DNA of 64,000 nucleotides, from positions 1,240,001 to 1,304,000 of the forward strand of contig NZ_OY762929.1 of assembly GCF_963666675.1 (NCBI RefSeq), read 5' to 3'. The position numbers and the translations under genes were made by a program. The DNA is from an uncultured Desulfobacter sp. Its GTDB lineage: Bacteria > Desulfobacterota > Desulfobacteria > Desulfobacterales > Desulfobacteraceae. Below are positions 25,701 to 33,374 of the stretch, piece by piece. Each line of letters starts with the position of its first letter. The stretch's first letter is position 1. The notes under the pieces were generated by a model that saw nothing but the letters and a program-made list of their open reading frames with translations, was not told the DNA's origin and made no database searches.

Positions 25701-28522
25701 TGTTTTAATGCCATGGCATAAAAGGCCACCTGCCATTTATGGTGGTAGCCGGGTTTGCGGCTGCGTTTGATGTCCCCGGCTTCAATGATTACCTGTCCGT
25801 CTTTGCCTGGGTAAAGTTTTAAAAGATCCGGGATGCCGATGCCTGTAATGTGAGAAAAGTCAGGAACTGGTCCATCTGTTTTGAGATAGCACTGGGAGAG
25901 CCAAACCGGCCCGGGATTTTTCGGATCAATGCAGGTCAGTTGCGCTGTTGTTTTTTCCAGCAGCTTCATGGACGGAGCCCATCTGGGCTCGCCGGGTGCT
26001 GTCGGTTCGGGGGCCGCCAGGCTGTCCCCCTGCTGTTCAAGGGCGGACAGCACAGTCTGTTCATGTTGGACACCCTGTTCCCGGGCAATGGCCATGATAT
26101 CGTTCTGTTCTTTTACTGGATGTGCAAGTCCAAGGTAGGAGAGGCAAAACCTGCGGTCACATTGGCCGTAAAAAATATAATCACTGACCATGGTGGCGTT
26201 TAGCGCGCGGGGGGCAGTTCGGTCCGGACTAAGGCAGGGTATTTGCCATAAGGGGGATAAAAAGGGTGAATCTTCCGGTGCTTTTGCGGCTCGCTTTTCA
26301 TGGGTTAGCAGGTCGATTCCGGCTTTCATTTCAAATAGAGAGGTTTTATCAGTCTCCTCAGCCAGGGGTAAAAAATTGGACAAATCTGCCACATCTCCGG
26401 AGACAATATCCGAACCCAATTCAAGATACCGGGTAAAGGTATCCGCCACCCGTTGATCAAAGAGGAAATCCGCCACCTCTTGGACCATCTGTTGTCGGGG
26501 CAGGCTCCGCCAGAAAATACTCAAGGGAATCAGGCTGCGCAGCACCTTGAAATGGGTGGAGACCCAGGTGTGGAATGTCGGTTTTTTAATGGGCAGGTTC
26601 AGTTTTTGAAAGTCAATCCAGCGGTCGCATTCCACCCCGATTTCACTGGAGTCCACGGCCAGGTCCTTATCCTGGAAATGGTCCCGGACAACCCACTCCA
26701 GCACCAGGTTGCCGGCGGATCCCAGAAAGGTGCAAAAGTGGAACCGTGCCCGGGTCCCCGGGATCACCTCAATGCCGCATGCCAACTTCACCCGGTGTTC
26801 AAAATATGACAGTTCACTGTGGAATAATTTTCGGGTCCGGGCCATAAGGCCGCTGTGTTTGGGAAGGGTATCACTGCCCATGATACGCCCCATGGCCTGG
26901 GCCGTTTCCCAGGAGACATGGGCGCCAAGGCCCACCCAGACCAGATCCTTATCATCCTTTTCCATGGCCGGCCGGGCCGTGACCTTGCCGGGGTCCCCCT
27001 CATCAATTTTCAGGATTTTAAGGCGCCGGCCCGACAGATAGACCCGATCCCCCACATCCATCTGGTCCACAATGGACTGGGGGATGTCGGCAACAGACTC
27101 CATGTCCACTTCAAGTATGTATTCCTTTTCAGTTTCCGGAAAGTTCCCCCAGATTTTGTAATTCATAAAGTGATTCCGGTACTGCCATCCGCCCCGGATC
27201 AGGCCGGGCCGCCGGGTTCGCCTCAGCCAGCCTTTTTTTTCAAGGGATTTGAAAATATCCGGCAACATTTCTTTACGGTCCGGAAACAGCTCCTTCATGG
27301 CGTTGAGAGAAATTTGTTTTTTTTCGTAGAGGCAGGATATGATCTGCTGGCTCAGCACACTGGGCAGGTTTTTTGGGGTAGATACCTCGATTTTTCCCTG
27401 GCGGCCCAGTTCCAGCAGGGCAAGAAAGCGTATTACCTGTGTACCGGCAGACTCCCCGGCGGTGATGCCCCAGAAATTGATGGACTGCCCCCGGCGGTTG
27501 GCCCGGCCGATGCGCTGGAGAAAGGTCGACACCGAGCCCGGGGGCTGGTAAAGGATTACCGCATCCACATCCCCCACATCAATGCCCAACTCCAGGGTGG
27601 CGGTGGCAATGCACAGGGCATGGGGATTTTTTCGGAACCGGTTTTCCGCTTTTTTCCGCTCCTTTGCCTTGAGGTTGGAGTAGTGCAACTCGGTGACATG
27701 TTGGAAGACCCCGTTGCGCCGGACAATGCCCGACAGCCGGTCGCAGGCAGAACGACTGTTGCAGAAAACAAGGATTTTTCGATACGCCCACTCCCGGTAC
27801 AGATCATTGAGCAGGGCAGGCAACTCGGTATCCTCGTCTTTCAGATGGAGAAGCCGGGCCTGGATCTGACGGTCCCCACCGGTTGCGATGGCGGTGGCAT
27901 CGGGTCTGAAATTGAGAAAATCCATGACCCCGGGGATGCCGGCAATGGTGGCGGACATGGCAATTTTTTGTATGGCTTTACCGGTTCTGCGCGCCAGGCG
28001 GGTGAACAGATAAACCAGGTGCCGGCCCCGGTACTGGTGGACCAGGGGATGGACTTCATCGATGATCACGGTGCCTATCCGGGCCAAAAAGGCTTTAAGG
28101 TTGGCATTGCCGCTGCCCAGCATCACATCCAGGGATTCCGGGGTGGTGAACATGATGTCCGGCCGCTGGGTTCCCCCTTTTTTGACGTCCCCGGTCCGGA
28201 TGGCCAGGGTCAGGTTCAGTCGCTCGGTGATGATGGGTTCAAACCGCCGCATGAGGTCCTTGGCCAGGGCCCGGGTGGGAATAATGTATAAAATACCGTG
28301 GGCCCGGCCCGAGGTGATGACCCGTTCCAGGGCCGGGGCCAGCACGGCCTCGCTTTTGCCTGATCCGGTGGCGGCCTGGACGATGAGATCCCGGCCTTCG
28401 AGGATGGGGGCGATGGCCTTGATCTGGACCGGGCGCAGACCGGCAAAGGCCCCGTAAAAAGGGCGGAAGGTGTTGGGCAGCCTTAGAAGGGGATCAAGCT
28501 GGGGATCTGTTCCCTGAAGCAT
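22715..28522 (-). CDS. Giant Lhr/BrxHI-like helicase + Fe-S nuclease + Dna2-like helicase fusion
   Basis: A 1935-residue three-enzyme protein. Part 1 (about 1-560) is an SF2 DEAD/DEAH helicase: Q-like PVQIKAI, Walker A ATGSGKS 51-57, DEVH 155-158, SAT 190-192, motif VI QRIGRANRRG near 340, then an Lhr-like winged/beta domain. Part 2 (about 780-1030) is a Cas4/RecB-type nuclease: C788, D899 in GIPD, E914/D917/K919 in EAGDIK, QVAFYAMAL, then C1013, C1016 and C1022, the four-cysteine Fe-S pattern of Dna2/AddB/Cas4. Part 3 (about 1440-1935) is an SF1 helicase: GPPGTGKT 1503-1510, DEAS 1633-1636, late RLNVAMTRA. It is the last gene of a four-gene operon, 5 bp after an ATPase gene. Likely DNA resection in phage defence; function inferred. 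Confidence 0.85.
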   Translation of the reverse strand: MLQGTDPQLDPLLRLPNTFRPFYGAFAGLRPVQIKAIAPILEGRDLIVQAATGSGKSEAVLAPALERVITSGRAHGILYIIPTRALAKDLMRRFEPIITERLNLTLAIRTGDVKKGGTQRPDIMFTTPESLDVMLGSGNANLKAFLARIGTVIIDEVHPLVHQYRGRHLVYLFTRLARRTGKAIQKIAMSATIAGIPGVMDFLNFRPDATAIATGGDRQIQARLLHLKDEDTELPALLNDLYREWAYRKILVFCNSRSACDRLSGIVRRNGVFQHVTELHYSNLKAKERKKAENRFRKNPHALCIATATLELGIDVGDVDAVILYQPPGSVSTFLQRIGRANRRGQSINFWGITAGESAGTQVIRFLALLELGRQGKIEVSTPKNLPSVLSQQIISCLYEKKQISLNAMKELFPDRKEMLPDIFKSLEKKGWLRRTRRPGLIRGGWQYRNHFMNYKIWGNFPETEKEYILEVDMESVADIPQSIVDQMDVGDRVYLSGRRLKILKIDEGDPGKVTARPAMEKDDKDLVWVGLGAHVSWETAQAMGRIMGSDTLPKHSGLMARTRKLFHSELSYFEHRVKLACGIEVIPGTRARFHFCTFLGSAGNLVLEWVVRDHFQDKDLAVDSSEIGVECDRWIDFQKLNLPIKKPTFHTWVSTHFKVLRSLIPLSIFWRSLPRQQMVQEVADFLFDQRVADTFTRYLELGSDIVSGDVADLSNFLPLAEETDKTSLFEMKAGIDLLTHEKRAAKAPEDSPFLSPLWQIPCLSPDRTAPRALNATMVSDYIFYGQCDRRFCLSYLGLAHPVKEQNDIMAIAREQGVQHEQTVLSALEQQGDSLAAPEPTAPGEPRWAPSMKLLEKTTAQLTCIDPKNPGPVWLSQCYLKTDGPVPDFSHITGIGIPDLLKLYPGKDGQVIIEAGDIKRSRKPGYHHKWQVAFYAMALKQLIDHYKLPARVSGKGFIITPPLLDEAGETDQYQIHEFDLTPYLATLPTLLIHLGHVLSGLPAHAEYRLQSPCTSCSGFPGCYHQALTHEDIRLLPQLTKGELAALQQLSCDTFEQLHGAFKKETNLLSPGQQKKLIGWCDAFVNGHIRCHTKKTHRFPANLSRLIFIHLEKDPLDGRPRVLGWLVLDTDRRTTVESKVWTMETENERQAVQQSFLRNLRQLWDRSIDAGQGPHLFHLGSQTPATLDQWFKEAPGQSGELLRQSQPAPWTDIHQVLTTHFYMPAPGAASLYTLGRIFNCQTEPASPPSLFHHDNGFISDIGQAAAEVQKRLGLMVALYQCAVSQLDSQWIKEWPSSSNGNKKALPYSTFIQEEERRKTADIMMLQEQPLEERMLRFRSLGYLKFQRTRLDSTGRFIHSFTPTDQTLPAKFRRGDFLKLVPHGMADLQNGFPVIMAEHDMGAGNIGLISRSGRMTLNKSLLYSLEEDMDDWNREKLLHAAQTVFSNSKYLHLQQLLAGTALERQPSASTAWVERWLARDNHGLNRSQQQALKLPFQQRTAMIQGPPGTGKTHLLGWIIIALILEAHEAGTPLRIGISALTHQAIDTVLKKVAQLANQYLPDGFPGHCVKWGEDNTPESETPDPNAAMKLEYTKDARDLPTRSWLILGATGYGFYSLFNSKDKGFPLALDWIIFDEASQVTVPQALLSLVYAKGNFLFLGDVHQLPPIVMGNYDPHDPDDKETGLQLNNSILENIQALYPEACQATLDTTYRMNKEICEFPSKTWYHSRLYPAPSVENARLCLDDLDQTYTPTGNDPVLIDILNPEQPVTLVLTDHQGCTQQSDMEADLMAALAGRLILGHSLSPDQMAIITPHRAQNNAIRQRLEGIMSNHHATTQLPIVDTVERIQGAERDVILFGLTASDPDHMASDFLNSPNRLNVAMTRAGKKLIIIGSQAFFSVIPDSDALLARHCCFKQLLTHCRRRNAVFHFPQKGCPG

Positions 28523-28527
28523 GGGGA

Positions 28528-29784
28528 TCAGGCGAAATCTTTTTGCTGTTCCAGATCCAGATGATTGACCAATAGCCTTAATTTCATCCTGGATTCGGCC
28601 CCTTTATTTTTGGAGAGAAGCTGCCTCATTTCCCGGGCCGGTTTTTCGGTTTCCGGCTCCCAGCCATAGGCCCGGCCGTGGAGGATTTTAAGCTTGGCCA
28701 TGAGCGCGTCCCATTCACCCGGTGACAGATCCTGGAGTGAATGGATATTAATTTGTTTCCAGGCCTTGTGATAATTGCGGACAAAGCAGGGAATCTCTTC
28801 CATTGGCCGGTCGGTTTTCCGCCGTCCCCCGGGCTTGCGGGTCCGGTCCCAGGGTTCGGATTCAACCAGGGTGAAAAAATCGTGGGTAAAGGCAAATACC
28901 GGGTAAAATCCAGGAGCCGGATCACCCGGGCAGAAGATCTCATGGAGGAGGTCATAGCTTTTACTGCGGCTGGTGATGCGGGTCTGGCCAATGGATTCCC
29001 CTTCATCGAACAGCAGGACCCATCCCCGGTATCCCATCTCTTTAAATAACCCGGCCAACCCCTTTACCATTGCCAGATATTCCTTGGGTTCCCGGCACAC
29101 CAAAGAATGGCCTTTGTAAAAGGGCACTTCCCGGTAGTGGAAGACTGCGGCCAGCTTATGGGCCGGGATCTCTTTACCCAGCAGGGCGTTTTTCAGGGTC
29201 CAGGCAAAGGATCTGGGCTGGAATCGGGCATGTTTTTTTAGGTTTCGTTTGTTGGACGCAATTTCCATGTTTTTGTGGGCCATGGCCGCCAGGATGGCAC
29301 GGAATCGGTGGGGCATATCCTTGGGGATGAAATCATCGATGGATTTGTCCTGGTTTTCCGACCGGGCCAGCCATTGGGCGGCGGATTGCTTCCACACTTG
29401 TGCCAGGCCGGTTTCCCCATTGGGAAAGACCATGGCCCCCATCAGGGCGCGGTAGACCGCTTTAAAATCGTGAAAGGGGATCTGCCGCGGATCCAGGTTG
29501 ATATAGCTGACCACAAAGTTATGTGCCAGCGCCCGTTGCTTCAGATAGGTCAGGCTGTGGGATTTGCCCTGGCCGTATGCGCCGCAGACGCAGAGGTGAT
29601 GGTGTGTTCCCTTGTCCAGGACTGCAGCGCCCCGGTCAAAGAGCTGGTTGAGCTTTTCCTCCCCCGAAGTGAGCCATTGGACCCCCAGGGGATCAAACAA
29701 GCCTTCCCTGAGACGCTCCACCGCCCGGCGCAGATAAAAATTTGAGGTGCCGTTGATCTGATCGTTAAATGCCTTTTCATCCAT
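28528..29784 (-). CDS. BrxC/BrxD-like (DUF2791-like) P-loop ATPase, copy 2
   Basis: A 418-residue ATPase. The N-terminal helix (NFYLRRAVERLREGLFDP) is the usual opening of BREX-type ATP-binding proteins. Walker A is GAYGQGKS at 68-75; Walker B is VLLFDEGES with D260-E261. It is paralogous to the 437-residue protein encoded just upstream, with the same order of motifs but low identity by eye. BrxD in type 2 BREX pairs with the helicase BrxHI; here the downstream gene starts with a BrxHI/Lhr-like helicase, so the two probably work as a loader and motor. The family is clear, the substrate unknown. Confidence 0.82.
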   Translation of the reverse strand: MDEKAFNDQINGTSNFYLRRAVERLREGLFDPLGVQWLTSGEEKLNQLFDRGAAVLDKGTHHHLCVCGAYGQGKSHSLTYLKQRALAHNFVVSYINLDPRQIPFHDFKAVYRALMGAMVFPNGETGLAQVWKQSAAQWLARSENQDKSIDDFIPKDMPHRFRAILAAMAHKNMEIASNKRNLKKHARFQPRSFAWTLKNALLGKEIPAHKLAAVFHYREVPFYKGHSLVCREPKEYLAMVKGLAGLFKEMGYRGWVLLFDEGESIGQTRITSRSKSYDLLHEIFCPGDPAPGFYPVFAFTHDFFTLVESEPWDRTRKPGGRRKTDRPMEEIPCFVRNYHKAWKQINIHSLQDLSPGEWDALMAKLKILHGRAYGWEPETEKPAREMRQLLSKNKGAESRMKLRLLVNHLDLEQQKDFA

Positions 29785-29813
29785 GGTATTGATCCCGGTT
29801 TAAGCGGCCCAAT

Positions 29814-31127
29814 TTAATTGTCCCAGCTGGGCTGCATCTGTTTGATCTTTTCTTCTTCCATCTCTTTGCGGGTCTCGACCATCTGCCGGGCCATGTCCAT
29901 CTCCTCGGGAGCCTGGCCTTGTTCGGCCAAATCCATGACTCCGATGAGCTGTTTGATGAACAGCCGCACTTCGCTGATCACCCCCATCTTTTTCTGGCCT
30001 GTGCAGATATCCTCTATAACCTTATCCGTGATTATCTCCTGGGGGGACCAGCGGTAGGCAATGCCGTGCAATGCCAGCAGGCATCGTCCCAGGTCCACCA
30101 GTTCCCGGGTTTGAAGCGGGGTCTGGTGGATATTCACAAGAACGCCCCGGTAGTTGAGGCGTTTGGTGTCGCCCATTGACGCACCGATGGACCGCACCCG
30201 GCTCCACAGGGCATCGTAGGATTTAAATCCTTTTTCAGATACCAGCACGTCCGGGATGATGGAGAAAAAGATGTGAAGGTATTGGGCGGTCTCACTGTTG
30301 TCGATGAACAGGCGGATATTTTCGTAAGCCGTATTGCGTACCGAGGCGCTCATGGCGACCACCGTCTCCATTTCGTCCATGAGCAGGATCAACCCCTGGT
30401 GGCCGAACCGCCGTAAAAACAGGATCAATGAATTCATCAGTTGCCTTGCATTGGCCTTGGTCAGGGGTTCGTAAATCTGGAAAGGTTTGAGTTCCCGTTT
30501 GGTGACCTTGCCGCCGTCAAACCAGTGCATGAGGATTTCCCGGTCCGCCTTGCGGCTCTCTTCATCCTCCCCTTCTGCCAGAGGTGCAAACCGGTTGCTC
30601 ACCAGGGCGGCCAGCGCATTGGCAAAATTGATATCCATGTCCGGGATGTCCCTGAGTTCTTCGGCCAGGGCTGTGCATTTTTCTCTGGCGGCTTTAGCTT
30701 CGGCATTTTTGAATTCCGGTGATAGAGCATCCAACCAGACGGCCAGCAGATCCCTGATGCCTACGCCGTCAAAATTGCCCTGTAATTGCCGGACAATGGA
30801 TTGGTAAACGGTTTCAAATTTGTGGATGGGCACATCCCGGGTCAGTACCACAAAGGAGACGGCAAATCCTTTTTCCAGGGCCAGGTGCCGGATTACGGAC
30901 ATGAAATGGGTTTTACCGTCGCCGTAATCCCCGCTGATGAACCGCACTTTGGCCCCGCCCTGGGCAATGTAATTTTCAAAATCATCTTCGATATAGGAGA
31001 TCCATTTTTGTCGGCCCACGGTGAATACAGGTACATATTCCACAGGTACGCTGCCCTTGCGCAGCTCTTCGATGATGGATCTGGCCTGGAAGGGTTTAAA
31101 TTCTTTGAGGGCATCCAATGATATCAT
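29814..31127 (-). CDS. BrxC/BrxD-like (DUF2791-like) P-loop ATPase, copy 1
   Basis: A 437-residue ATPase with the N-terminal ARSIIEELRKGSVP helix of BrxD-type proteins, Walker A GDYGDGKT at 66-73 and Walker B LILLMDEMET with D251-E252. The C-terminal 40 residues are charged and Met/Gln-rich. It is the second gene of the operon, 14 bp after the 278-residue protein and 29 bp before its paralogue. Two different ATPases side by side suggest a hetero-oligomer. Such proteins act as ATP-driven organisers in BREX and in the Shango-type systems; an equivalent role here is inference. Confidence 0.83.
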   Translation of the reverse strand: MISLDALKEFKPFQARSIIEELRKGSVPVEYVPVFTVGRQKWISYIEDDFENYIAQGGAKVRFISGDYGDGKTHFMSVIRHLALEKGFAVSFVVLTRDVPIHKFETVYQSIVRQLQGNFDGVGIRDLLAVWLDALSPEFKNAEAKAAREKCTALAEELRDIPDMDINFANALAALVSNRFAPLAEGEDEESRKADREILMHWFDGGKVTKRELKPFQIYEPLTKANARQLMNSLILFLRRFGHQGLILLMDEMETVVAMSASVRNTAYENIRLFIDNSETAQYLHIFFSIIPDVLVSEKGFKSYDALWSRVRSIGASMGDTKRLNYRGVLVNIHQTPLQTRELVDLGRCLLALHGIAYRWSPQEIITDKVIEDICTGQKKMGVISEVRLFIKQLIGVMDLAEQGQAPEEMDMARQMVETRKEMEEEKIKQMQPSWDN

Positions 31128-31141
31128 GACCGAAAGATCCT

Positions 31142-31978
31142 TTACGATTTATGAAAGGAGATGGCAGTGATCTGACGCAGTTCTCCCTGGGTGTCCAGAA
31201 GCCACAACGCTTTGTTTCGCCCCGGGGTGAGTTGCAGTTCGTACCCGTCCGAAGTGCCGCCGATGCCCGCCTCATAGTACCGCCACAGGTCCACGGAAAA
31301 CTGGTCCAGGCTGTAGCCTTTGAATTTCCCCTTGTCCATGTTCTGGAAAAAGGTTTTGGACTGCATAGAGACTACATAGGCCAGGTAAAATTGCTGCATG
31401 GGTACAGGCCGGCTAGCAGTCAGATCTTCTTTTTCAATGAGTTCCAGGTATACCTTGCACAGCCCGTCAATGAACGCCTGGGGATCATAGGGCTTATCGT
31501 ACAATTGCTTTTTCAGCCGGACCACCATGGTCATGATCCGCCGGGGATCGATGGATTTGAGTACTTTTTTATTAATCGTTGTGGACCGGGCGGCAAAATC
31601 AATCTCTCCGGTTATGCCTTTTAAAACCGTGAATCTGGGAAAATCCATCTCTATTTCAAGCCCGGCCTCTTCGCATTTTTGGGTCAGATCATCAATTAGA
31701 TCCATGCGGTACTGGCCTACCTTTTCATCGGCATAGGCCCCTAATGTTTCAAATACAGGGGCACAGCTTGCCAGGGCTTCGTCCGTGCAAATCTCTTTGG
31801 CCGGTTTGCTTTTGAGTAGTTCATCCAGCTGGAGAAAGTCGTCTCTTCCTGCACACCGGATACATTGTTTAATTAATTCGGCTTTTTTTTGTCTTTGGTT
31901 TAGATCCCGCTGAAAGGGCTGGAGTATCTGCTTCAAATCCTCTTGGATATCTTCAAGAAATTTATTGGTTTCCGGCAT
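31142..31978 (-). CDS. Unrecognised protein, first gene of the helicase-nuclease operon
   Basis: A 278-residue soluble protein, largely helical. The N-terminal 120 residues are charged with coiled-coil character and include a cysteine pair (IKQCIRCAG). The C-terminal half is more globular, with DPRRIMTMVVRLKKQLYDKP and an ending that contains LTPGRNKALWLLDTQGELRQ. The start at 31978 is preferred because GAGGAA lies just upstream; an in-frame ATG four codons earlier lacks such a site. I cannot assign a family; it does not show an obvious TerB pattern although TerB proteins occupy this place in similar operons. It may be the sensor or target-recognition subunit. Confidence 0.7.
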   Translation of the reverse strand: MPETNKFLEDIQEDLKQILQPFQRDLNQRQKKAELIKQCIRCAGRDDFLQLDELLKSKPAKEICTDEALASCAPVFETLGAYADEKVGQYRMDLIDDLTQKCEEAGLEIEMDFPRFTVLKGITGEIDFAARSTTINKKVLKSIDPRRIMTMVVRLKKQLYDKPYDPQAFIDGLCKVYLELIEKEDLTASRPVPMQQFYLAYVVSMQSKTFFQNMDKGKFKGYSLDQFSVDLWRYYEAGIGGTSDGYELQLTPGRNKALWLLDTQGELRQITAISFHKS

Positions 31979-32139
31979 TTGATTCCTCATTTTGTTTAAT
32001 TTTAGATGGCCCCTTTCTACACCGGCGCCGCAAAAATTTCAATGGATAGGGCTTTACCACTATAATTATTGTTGAAACCTGTCATGCATTGATTTATAAC
32101 CAGCTATATTTTAGGCGGTAAAATGATGGATAATAAGCA
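31979..32139. promoter_or_regulatory. Divergent promoter region of the helicase-nuclease operon
   Basis: A 161-bp A+T-rich spacer between the operon (minus strand) and an orphan gene (plus strand). By orientation it must hold the operon promoter. No strong operator dyad was found and no promoter boxes stand out. Confidence 0.4.
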
Positions 32140-32682
32140 ATGACGACGGCATGTGTAAGAAAAGTTTTGCCCAATGTGACCGATTTCAAGGCGTTTTGGA
32201 AAAAACAAGGCCCTTTCCGGTACGCATTAACCAGCAATGAATACCCCCCTGTGCTCCTGGCGCCTGAAGAGTGGATATTTGGTCAGGATAAAGAGGCGGT
32301 GATTAAAGAGTTGATGCAGTTTTCCCCTAGGAAGATGTCCTTTGCGTCTGCCCCGTTCAATCCGGACAATAAGAGTATACTGCGACCTGATGATATCTGT
32401 GCCTGGAAGATTGTTCATTTCCCGGAAGAGTGGAATACCATGATATGCGAAGGATTTCTGCCCGAAGGCCAACTCACCCGGGCGGTGGTGGATGAGTGTG
32501 TTGGCCTGGGTTTGGATCAGGATAAATCAGGGATTGAACAGGCTTTTTTCAGCCTGCTGGAAAGGCAGCTGGATGGTATGGGCTATGTGTGGCTGACACC
32601 CCGTGGGAATGCAAAGAGTGCCTTTATTCATGAATATCTGGATGAGTGGCAACAAGATGAAAAAGAGGCCGGGTTTTTGTAA
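32140..32682 (+). CDS. Hypothetical protein divergent from the helicase-nuclease operon
   Basis: A 180-residue soluble protein, not recognised. It is rich in Pro and aromatic residues (PPVLLAPEEWIFGQ near 41, KIVHFPEEWNTMICEGFLPEG near 90) and ends in an acidic tail EWQQDEKEAGF. No signal peptide, membrane segment or known motif is visible. No strong ribosome site precedes the ATG, although the frame is clean for 543 bp. It is transcribed away from the putative defence operon and could be its regulator or an unrelated gene. Confidence 0.5.
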   Translation: MTTACVRKVLPNVTDFKAFWKKQGPFRYALTSNEYPPVLLAPEEWIFGQDKEAVIKELMQFSPRKMSFASAPFNPDNKSILRPDDICAWKIVHFPEEWNTMICEGFLPEGQLTRAVVDECVGLGLDQDKSGIEQAFFSLLERQLDGMGYVWLTPRGNAKSAFIHEYLDEWQQDEKEAGFL

Positions 32683-32845
32683 TTCCTGAATCTGATGCCT
32701 CCTCCCCTGGACAGGGATTCGATCCGGCTTGGTGGGGGCGCCTGAAATTTTTAAAAGCCATTATGGTCCCGGTTGGCTTTCCACGTCCAATGACCTTTGA
32801 ATGATTTTTTACAACCACCTGGTGGGCCATCCTGGCCTTTATTTC
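32683..32845. other. Non-coding stretch before the tandem palindromic repeats
   Basis: Part of a gap of nearly 700 bp that runs to 33374. No gene, terminator or recognised motif is visible here; short G+C-rich phrases such as CACCTGGTGGGCCATCCTGG partly resemble the repeat core that follows. Confidence 0.4.
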
Positions 32846-33078
32846 TAATAACGGCCATGGGCCGACCTGGTCTATCAATACCCAGACTTTCTTATAACGG
32901 CCATGGGCCGAGCCAGGTCTATCATGACCCAGGCTTCGACCCACAACGAAGAATGAAAGAACTCAATAAGTTATCGAGCTCTTTCATATAACAGCCATGG
33001 GCTGACCTGACATATCAGCACTGAAGGACAGCCCACAACGAAAGTTGAAAGAACTCAGTAACTTACTGAGCTCTTTCA
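32846..33078. repeat. Three tandem palindromic repeats (one short, two of about 92-94 bp)
   Basis: Copies begin at 32846 (short, 46 bp), 32893 (94 bp) and 32987 (92 bp). Each opens with TATAAC(G/A)GCCATGGGC(C/T)GA. The two long copies share CCCACAACGAA in the middle and end in a hairpin, TGAAAGAACTCA...TGAGCTCTTTCA (32954-32986 and 33046-33078); the last has a stem of about 16 bp. The short copy lacks the hairpin half. The repeats lie in the gap before the PEP-CTERM gene pair. Confidence 0.85.
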
Positions 33079-33318
33079 TATAAAAAATCCTAATCAATTT
33101 TTTGTGTGGGTGGGATATTCGGTTTTTGTCAAAAATTAGGGTGTCGGGTTCATGTCAGCTCTATTTAGACCTGGAATATGAAATTTTCTTCCATTTTACA
33201 TATAATTATAACTTTTTTTATCTATAATCATCATATTTGCCGTTTTTTTTGTATTTCATTTTGTGCGGAAAAGCTTGTGAAATGGGGTTAAGGGATTAAA
33301 ATTCCGTTTTTTTGAGTT

Positions 33319-33334
33319 TGGCATACAATGTGCA
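33319..33334 (+). promoter_or_regulatory. Sigma-54 (RpoN) promoter of the PEP-CTERM gene pair
   Basis: TGGCATACAATGTGCA has GG at 33320-33321 and GC at 33332-33333 separated by exactly 10 nt, matching the -24/-12 consensus and closely resembling the promoter at 14923 (shared TGGCAT at -24). Initiation near 33345 would give a leader of about 30 nt to the ATG at 33375. Confidence 0.75.
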
Positions 33335-33374
33335 ATGATCTATTTTTTTTGAACATTTGAAATTGGAGATCATC

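Noticed and set aside
26855..28291. Long plus-strand open frame of 478 codons inside the giant helicase gene
   Set aside because: It is antisense to clear helicase motifs, is low in typical protein features and is explained by the G+C-rich codon use of the minus-strand gene.
22715..31978. Complete BREX system
   Set aside because: No PglX methylase, PglZ phosphatase, BrxA/BrxB or PglW gene is present; only the ATPase and helicase parts resemble BREX.
32846..33078. CRISPR array
   Set aside because: Repeats are long, adjacent, palindromic and diverged, with no unique spacers of even length.
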